From contig NC_134029.1 of assembly GCF_964204645.1 (NCBI RefSeq), positions 21,656,450-21,720,449 on the forward strand: DNA of 64,000 nucleotides, in the 5' to 3' direction. Every line of letters begins with the position of its first letter. Position 1 is the first letter of the stretch. Source of the DNA: Tubulanus polymorphus (lineage: Eukaryota > Nemertea > Palaeonemertea > Tubulaniformes > Tubulanidae). The notes beneath the pieces were generated by a model that saw nothing but the letters and a program-made list of their open reading frames with translations, had not been told where the DNA came from and searched no databases. Position numbers and translations under genes: made by a program. Positions 58,601-64,000 of the stretch are shown here, piece by piece.

Positions 58601-60800
58601 AAATTAAGAATAGTTTAGATTACGGGAAGGATATAAAGAATATGATTAACAAGGGTGAAATATCGAAGCAAGACCAAGACTTTTTCTTGAAAATCACTGG
58701 AAGTACACTCGCTGATGTTTATCGTAAAATGTCAGTTCCGACCACAAGGCACAGCACTGTTAGTACGACACGCTCAGTTTCACAGACAACGAAATCTCCA
58801 ATATCTCCTCATGAAGTCATTGCTGAAAATGAAATTCATGATTCCTATTTTACCGACCAGAAAAATGATGCTGGCATCGCTGGAAATATTGAAAATCACG
58901 TCAGTGGGAATAACATTAATTTGCATGAAAAATCCGTCGAAATTCATGATTCCGATGAAGATCTGAACGACGATGATTCTCTTGGTGCTATAGATATTCC
59001 AGTTTTGACTACAACCAGCAGGCAGCCGGTACTGAAGCCAAAAATAAGCTTGGATAAACATGATCCATATTCGTCGGTGCATTTTGAGAAGAAAATGGAT
59101 AATCGGAAGAAAAATAAAAAGACTGGCAATTCCCCAGCATCATTACCTTCAATGCAGACAAAAATTGCAATAAGAGACAACAAGAATGATATCAGTTCTG
59201 ATAAAGAATCAACGATGGTTAATTCTGAAGTTGATGGAAATGTACGACAAACTGTGATAACTGGTTCATCAGTTGCTTCTGCTGAAACTTCCAAGGATTT
59301 TATTCCACCTTCAGCTACAATCAGTAAAGTGCAAATCAGTCATTCTGACTCTAATTCGAAATCTTCACTAAAAACAGCATCCACTCTAAATACTACTAAA
59401 AAACATCGTGATAACGAAATAGACACTGCGATCATTGGAGGAACTGAGAATAAACGTTCACATTTCAAGTGGATGCCTTTATTCTGGAGTGAAGTAAGCT
59501 ATTATGTTTTTACGTATACCGTACTACGTATCATGATTTCTCTTAAAACTGGAAGAACACTAAGAAGTAGCTCAATTGAATAACACAATAATTTCATTAA
59601 TATTTAATATCTATATATTGCCAGTGTTCTAGTGTATGTGGCCCAGGAAAACGTAGAAGAAAGGTGGTTTGCATAGACGTTCTCAATACCAATGAAGTAT
59701 CAGATAAGCACTGTGAAAATGTGGAGAAATTGTCAGAGATTGAAGATTGTAGCAGGAAACCTTGCTTAAAATGGAGAGTAGCAGCTTGGTCTCAGGTAGA
59801 TTTGAATCTGGAACATCTATTTCGTGCGATATATCAGTGACTGTTAAAAGATATGAGCATTGACCAGTACTGCTACGAAGTAAATCATCAGATTACTGAC
59901 TTATTCTGTTTTGTAGTGTTCTACTAGTTGTGGACATGGAGTTCAACAACGTAGAGTGAAATGTTTAAAAGTGAATTTCTGTAATCCAGCTGATATACCC
60001 ATTACTCAGAGACCCTGTATATTATCACATTGCATAGTATGGATAGCTGGATCGTGGAGTGAGGTAAGAACTATATACCGGTATCTCATTTTAGAAGTTG
60101 TAACCTTCTCTATACTCATTTACACCCATCAAACCTTATGTCCAAATGTTTTTAGTGTTCCAGAACATGCGGAGGTGGCGTTCAAGCCAGGCATGTTCAA
60201 TGTGTCAATCAGACATCATATCAACCAGTTGAAGGTTGTCCTTTTCGAGACAAACCAGAAGATGAACGACACTGCAATACTGATGCATGTCCAAGACAGA
60301 ATGCTGGTAGGTACAGAAATTGTAAGCCATCTCAATCTCAGGGCCGTATAAAGTGGGGAAGGCAGTTGTCCCCCCAAAAATTTTGGAAAGGTGCGTTTTT
60401 GCAAATATTATTGTTATATCCAATAGAAATTTGTTATAGAATCCTTCACTTAGGACTGACAAGCATTTTGCTATGGGCCTAACATAGTTTTTGTAAGGGC
60501 GTATATGAAGAATTAATTTTTGGTGATTGCCCTTTTTAGGGTTTCTCTGCATTCAAATGCTAGGTACGGCCTTGAATCAGTAAAAACTGTTATGACTAAG
60601 GATCTATTATTTTCACTTCAGCATTAATGGATTGGAATCTAACGAATAAATGCGCCGTTGATAAAATGAGTCGACATGTTTGTCGAGTATTGAAACGATT
60701 TGGACAATGTAGAAAACGTTACGTGCAAGTGAAATGTTGTCGGACTTGTCGCAATGCAGATAAACGAAAACATCTAAACATACATGTCGTTACTGCATAA
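41301..60800 (+). CDS. Secreted metalloprotease of the ADAMTS7/ADAMTS12 type, 25 exons found plus one small exon missing
   Basis: The gene encodes a secreted zinc metalloendopeptidase expected to cut extracellular-matrix proteins; vertebrate ADAMTS7 and ADAMTS12 cleave COMP (family knowledge). The model has about 1654 codons: signal peptide, propeptide, furin site, catalytic domain, disintegrin-like domain, TSR1, Cys-rich region, spacer, four more TSRs, a long Thr-rich linker, three TSRs and a PLAC domain. Human ADAMTS7 is of similar length and order. ATG 41301 is fixed by an in-frame TAA 12 bases upstream. All exon phases fit except one: exon 3 ends in phase 1 at 46694 and exon 4 begins in phase 0 at 49392, so one exon whose length leaves remainder 2 on division by 3 is missing from my model. 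The spacer and linker architecture exclude ADAMTS1/4/5 and the procollagen N-proteinases. The two vertebrate paralogues cannot be told apart here; a single pre-duplication gene is likely. Confidence 0.95.
42057..49391 (+). other. ADAMTS introns 2 and 3
   Basis: Intron 2 (42057-46513) and the gap 46695-49391 are AT-rich. The second gap must hide the one missing small exon. A short inverted repeat (GGCTGGTAT and ATACCAGCC) lies at 46133-46156. No transposon family of the upstream gene was recognised here, so repeats look sparser than in the Rho GEF introns. Confidence 0.55.
51326..53986 (+). other. ADAMTS exons 5-8: reprolysin-type catalytic domain
   Basis: Exons are 51326-51409, 52197-52321, 52508-52657 and 53840-53986, phases 0, 2, 2, 2. 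The domain starts at the end of exon 4 ([15 protein letters not shown]) and includes [34 protein letters not shown] and [20 protein letters not shown]. The zinc site HELGHNFGMKHD is complete: the three His ligands and the catalytic Glu are present. It is split by the intron after HELGH, with the Asn codon shared between exons 7 and 8. The downstream Met turn is present (HVMSP). The domain should be active. Confidence 0.95.
54112..56168 (+). other. ADAMTS exons 9-12: disintegrin-like domain and first thrombospondin repeat
   Basis: Exons are 54112-54256, 55657-55749, 55843-55988 and 56105-56168, phases 0, 0, 2, 0. The disintegrin-like part has the ADAMTS pattern [14 protein letters not shown] and [10 protein letters not shown]. 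The central repeat TSR1 follows as [18 protein letters not shown], then [20 protein letters not shown]. This WxxW tryptophan ladder and CTRTCGGG form are those normally mannosylated and fucosylated in secreted TSR proteins (family knowledge). Confidence 0.93.
55089..55488. mobile_element. Element with AATTACTTGGAGCAC ends and purine-rich interior
   Basis: AATTACTTGGAGCAC at 55089 and the inverted GTGCTCCAAGTAATT at 55474-55488 bound about 400 bp. The plus strand inside is strongly A/G-rich (GGGAGGGTGAAGGGGAAAAA and similar) with direct repeats of GAATTTGATTTGA-like words. No coding content. Confidence 0.7.
56248..57116 (+). other. ADAMTS exons 13-16: Cys-rich region and spacer
   Basis: Exons are 56248-56353, 56441-56568, 56652-56772 and 56875-57116, phases 1, 0, 1, 0. 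The Cys-rich region shows [35 protein letters not shown] and the conserved [13 protein letters not shown]. The spacer begins [20 protein letters not shown] and continues [19 protein letters not shown], closely matching ADAMTS7. These domains carry exosites for matrix substrates in the family. Confidence 0.94.
57227..58400 (+). other. ADAMTS exons 17-20 and start of 21: TSR2 to TSR5
   Basis: Exons are 57227-57359, 57447-57573, 57664-57880, 57999-58148 and the start of 58249-59493, with phases 1, 2, 0, 0. TSR2 reads [22 protein letters not shown]3 reads [23 protein letters not shown]4 starts [16 protein letters not shown], with an altered CSxxCG box and one extra residue; TSR5 reads [20 protein letters not shown]. 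Four repeats therefore come after the spacer and before the linker, where human ADAMTS7 and ADAMTS12 have three. Confidence 0.9.
58354..59493 (+). other. ADAMTS exon 21: long Thr-rich, charged linker (mucin-module equivalent)
   Basis: One 1245-nt exon (58249-59493) carries the end of TSR5, then about 370 residues without Cys, then the start of TSR6 ([10 protein letters not shown]). It opens with a run of eight Thr and further TTK and TTS clusters, which are likely O-glycosylation sites. The remainder is rich in Asp, Asn, Lys and His, unlike the Pro-rich mucin module of vertebrate ADAMTS7. A single large exon for this linker is also the vertebrate arrangement as far as I know. Open frames on the opposite strand here are shadows. 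Confidence 0.85.
59625..60800 (+). other. ADAMTS exons 22-25: TSR6 to TSR8 and PLAC domain
   Basis: Exons are 59625-59795, 59917-60063, 60156-60306 and 60622-60800, phases 0, 0, 1, stop. TSR6 continues [19 protein letters not shown]7 [19 protein letters not shown]8 [16 protein letters not shown]. Each repeat is split by an intron just before its CSxxCG box. The last exon encodes a PLAC domain ([13 protein letters not shown], then [16 protein letters not shown]) with six Cys, followed by a basic tail of about 17 residues and TAA at 60798. Confidence 0.93.
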
Positions 60801-61450
60801 TAGTCGAATAGTCGAAAAGAATATGACCTTAAATTCCATAAACCGTGCTGTATTAAGAACACTAGGTAACTGAATACAGCCGATTAATGTACTATTGCTC
60901 TTTTTCGGATAGCCCTGACGGGTTTTAATCTCACAGCTTAAGTATGCAGTAGGTATTGCTGATATTAAACGCATTTATTGTACATTAATTATTGTATGTG
61001 TGTACTTTGGGTGTTATATGGTGCTATTTGTACATGTATGTATTATTTTACCATATCTGATGTCGTCATATATAATATTTATTATTGAAGTCAATTGTGA
61101 TAGACAGATACATAGAATAAATCTCATACTTTGATTGAGTTGTCTGTAGTGCTGTAATCAGATGCTTAGAGCTATGATGCTTCTCGATATGTGATATAAT
61201 TTTAATTCAGTGCATTTTACGATATACCGGTAATAATGCGCAAATCAAATGAGTTTTTTTGATTAATGGAAGCTATTGTTTTCCCCGGCCGTCAACAAGT
61301 TCAATGTTGTAATCGATACCATCAAACTTGTTTAACCCGTGTACATATATAATTGAGTATGTTATTATTGTATTAAATCTTAGGAGTGATCATAATACAC
61401 TGAAACTCGTGAGATAACAGTAAAGTTTGATTGAATAAATGTTTTAAATT
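60801..61450 (+). other. 3' untranslated region of the ADAMTS gene, two poly(A) signals
   Basis: The AT-rich sequence after the stop has AATAAA at 61116-61121 and again at 61434-61439, each suitable for a cleavage site 15-30 bp further on. Which is used cannot be told from sequence. No other gene is visible in this stretch. Confidence 0.5.
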
Positions 61451-61784
61451 TTTATGTAAATTTTGTTGTGCATGTCTACTCCTTACTGTCCATACAAGGT
61501 ATGTTTCTTATCTATAAAACCAAATGCGTTAGCAGTTCCACCACTACAGCCAAGATTATCATTCATATTAAGTCACAAATGCCAGCTACAAGTCCTCTAT
61601 TGTCATCCAGTTTTATAGACTCGTATTAACTTGAACCTGGGGGGTTTAATTCGATTGAAAGTTAATTTCATCACCAGTACAACCTGACCGATCATCAGCA
61701 AAACTAAGGATTTGATTCCAATGAAGAAAATACAAACAACTGAAAAAATCATTAAACGCATAATTTCAACATTAACAAATGAAC

Positions 61785-61790
61785 TTTATT
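61785..61790 (-). terminator. Poly(A) signal of PAM16
   Basis: TTTATT on the plus strand reads AATAAA on the minus strand, 225 bp beyond the PAM16 stop codon. It is the closest canonical signal I noticed downstream of the gene. Confidence 0.45.
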
Positions 61791-62014
61791 CTACCGATCT
61801 CTATATACATACTCAGGAGCCATGACCGGACTACCCTATCTCACAGACAGGCTACACTTCAGTCCACTTAGATTCATTAAAATATTGGAAGAATCGCACA
61901 GACACTGACTTTCACGTGCTTGATGGAAAGACACCCAACATTCCTGACATTCTAACGCTATAACAGTTCACGTACTAATATCATTAAATAGAAATAATCA
62001 AATAGCGGTAGGTA

Positions 62015-63646
62015 TCAGGATTGTTTAGTTTTAGAGCGATCGTCTGTCGGTGATTCTTCTTCCTTCGTATTTGTGATTTCTTCGTCTATTCGTTCCTTCG
62101 CGCGTACAACCTACGAATTGACAAATAAAGATAAACTCAGTCTAAAATCACGCCTAAAATGATAACCTTTTGACAACATATTTCACCTTTGACTGGATGT
62201 ATAACGATCCGCCATTTTTCTTTTCATTCACATTAAATAAATGTTCGTATTTTTTCTGTAATTCTTCCGCATCTTGTATATCATCGATGTGCAGAATCTT
62301 TTTCGCCTCCTGAAATTATATTTAGCTCAAGTTGAATTTCAAACTCCATTTTTACGACAAAACATCTAGCCTATTGATTTAGTTGAAAATAGTTACGTCT
62401 AAACTGAGTCCGTGTAATGCATTACTGGCTTGTGAATTAGGGTCTTGTGAATTTCCCGCCGCGTTGCGCCTACTCGCTGCTGCTTGTTGGCTGTAGGTTA
62501 TTTCCTGTTTCAAAGCTCTAGTAAATGCACGACCTACCACTTGAGCGCCAAGTACGATGATCTGTGCGATATATTTAGCCTGAAATTGAAAATATCCGCA
62601 GATGATATGACTATTCCAGCAGGACAGCTATCTGGCCCAAGTCAGGAAAGGTGACTTTAACAGCAGTTAGAGTTAGAGACCAAGAAGGAATCATTCATTT
62701 ATACGTACGCATAAAATTTGAATTTTTCAACCCCCCTCCCCCCATTTACGCAAAATCGGCCATTTTTTTATATACATTAAGCATTACAGTACGCAATTGC
62801 ACTGACCCCTCCCCCTCCCCTAATGCGTACGTAATAAATGAATGACCCCAAATCAAGAATTACCCATTTGTATGGATCAGTAAAATTCTAAAGACAAATA
62901 GTACTTCAAAAGTTAACTTGATTATTTGAGGGAGCATTTGCTACTAAGATATAGTAGGTATGTACGCCCTCAATGAGGATAAAGAAATTTAGAGGACTAA
63001 TTTTTCAATTTATGTCATGAAGCTACTTATGCATTCACTGATTCGACACCAGGTCAACACGGCTACTCCGCGAATTAATTGTACAGGTAAAGCTAATTTC
63101 TGACTTGGGGCTGATAATACTAGATCAATAAAGACTTTAATAAAGTCAATAAATTGATATTATTGAATCGGATGTTACTCTTCGCTGTTTTCAACGTCAA
63201 CGATTGTTTTCAGAGGCCTCTGGATAAATCAGACACGATTTGTTATAGATAAGAACAAGTAACAAGTCATTCCACTCAATGATGATCGATCAAGATTTAT
63301 ATTTACCATATAAGAAGTATTTTATAACTAATTTACTGCGTAAAAGCGTGACCCGGAAATAAAATGAGCTAGTTCCTAAATTGATGGATAGATGGCGCCA
63401 CTGAAAAAGCCGATTCGATTGTTCCCTTTCAGCTACACTATTAACAAATCTAACCACTGAATTTAATTTGAGATAAAGTTATCAATGAATCAAGTGATCT
63501 TTATTTCATAGATAAAAAGTCATATCGTGTATTTCTATTCATTCAGACTTGATATCGTAAAAAATGTAAATACTATGATGAACGTATAAACGGGAGAGCC
63601 CAATAAAATGTAACCCATCAAAAAACCAGGAAGTCAACCTCACCAT
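62015..63646 (-). CDS. PAM16: PAM16 / TIM16 (Magmas), mitochondrial import motor subunit
   Basis: The protein is a peripheral inner-membrane, matrix-side subunit of the TIM23 import motor. There its J-like domain pairs with the J protein PAM18 and restrains stimulation of mitochondrial Hsp70 (family knowledge). Three exons are certain, in gene order 62579-62397, 62309-62187 and 62110-62015, all phase 0. They encode [20 protein letters not shown] and RALKQE (N-terminal membrane-associated segment), a Gln/Asn/Ala-rich linker, then [35 protein letters not shown] and [11 protein letters not shown]. The J-like domain lacks the HPD triad, as expected for PAM16. The start Met must come from a separate upstream exon holding only ATG; the best site is 63644-63646 (AACATG followed by GTGAGG). 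Total length would be 134 residues, against 125 in human. Confidence 0.93.
62580..63643 (-). other. PAM16: PAM16 intron 1 (inferred)
   Basis: If the ATG-only exon is right, this is the first intron. It contains two C-rich runs near 62730-62745 and 62807-62820 and otherwise AT-rich unique sequence. No other exon was seen. Confidence 0.45.
63644..63646 (-). other. PAM16: Candidate ATG-only first coding exon of PAM16
   Basis: The exon at 62579 starts with the Ala that follows Met in all PAM16 proteins, so the Met lies in an upstream exon ending in phase 0. On the minus strand ATG at 63646-63644 is followed directly by GTGAGG, a strong donor, and preceded by A at -3. The alternative at 63309-63307 (ATG then GTAAAT) has a poorer start context. 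Confidence 0.5.
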
Positions 63647-64000
63647 GTTCAAAACCTACGAATCCCACCGAAATAACGATAAATACTCAATACGGTATGT
63701 ATTGCATCGTGCTTTAGATGTTTCTGTATCCAAAGAATGTCAAGGCTTTGAAAATATTTGAACCGAATGATTCTCCAGCCCGATTTAGTAAGTGAGTAAA
63801 CCTGGTCTCCTCGCTCGTCCTATTTCATCATCAGATTCAGAGCCTCTAAAAGAAAATTCAGAATTCAGAGAAAATTCAAAGAGCGATGTCGATATTTTAT
63901 GATGCATGGATGCTGAGAATTGAGATGTAATACTGGTTTACTCCTCTACCTTGTTCGTCCAATGTAATCATCGATGACGATGATGGTGATCAAACAGTGG
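63647..64000. other. Region upstream of PAM16
   Basis: This probably contains the PAM16 leader and promoter on the minus strand. I see no coding exon and no recognisable core promoter motif. Confidence 0.4.

Noticed and set aside
58780-59294. Long open frames on the minus strand opposite the ADAMTS linker
   Set aside because: They are shadows of the 1245-nt coding exon. The plus-strand frame is fixed by TSR5 and TSR6 on both sides.
1-64000. A novel defence or secretion system, virus or bacterial gene cluster
   Set aside because: Every supported gene is a spliced animal gene of a known family. I found no operon-like spacing, no viral gene and no transposase.

Overview
This window is nuclear DNA of an animal. 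It is AT-rich, its genes are split into many short exons with canonical GT/AG introns, and the introns carry many small inverted-repeat elements. Two of the genes are animal-type multidomain proteins (a C1-DH-PH Rho exchange factor and a secreted ADAMTS protease). The exon sequences look like a non-vertebrate bilaterian. A marine lophotrochozoan such as a mollusc is my best guess, but that is inference and I cannot name a species.

Layout. (1) 1-5398: no recognised gene, several copies of a short terminal-inverted-repeat element, and one possible 5' untranslated exon ending at 1354. (2) 5399-38875, plus strand: a complete Rho guanine nucleotide exchange factor of the Lbc group (ARHGEF2/18/28/AKAP13-like). 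I rebuilt 34 coding exons by hand; every exon-exon phase agrees and the model gives 1602 residues (C1 zinc finger, DH, PH, coiled coil, Ser-rich tail). (3) 38876-41300: its 3' untranslated region and an intergenic space with a TATA box at 41061. (4) 41301-60800, plus strand: a secreted metalloprotease of the ADAMTS7/ADAMTS12 type. I rebuilt 25 exons covering signal peptide, propeptide, furin site, HExxH catalytic domain, disintegrin-like domain, eight thrombospondin repeats, Cys-rich region, spacer, Thr-rich linker and C-terminal PLAC domain. One very small exon in the propeptide was not found: the reading phase requires it. (5) 62015-63646, minus strand: PAM16 (TIM16/Magmas), a subunit of the mitochondrial import motor, convergent with the ADAMTS gene.

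The three genes have no shared pathway. The exchange factor acts on Rho at the membrane and cytoskeleton, the ADAMTS protein works in extracellular matrix, and PAM16 works in the mitochondrial matrix. Between exons I found at least nine families of small non-autonomous inverted-repeat elements, a 24-bp tandem repeat, a tRNA-like sequence and a large foldback element. I found no CRISPR, rRNA, virus or bacterial features.
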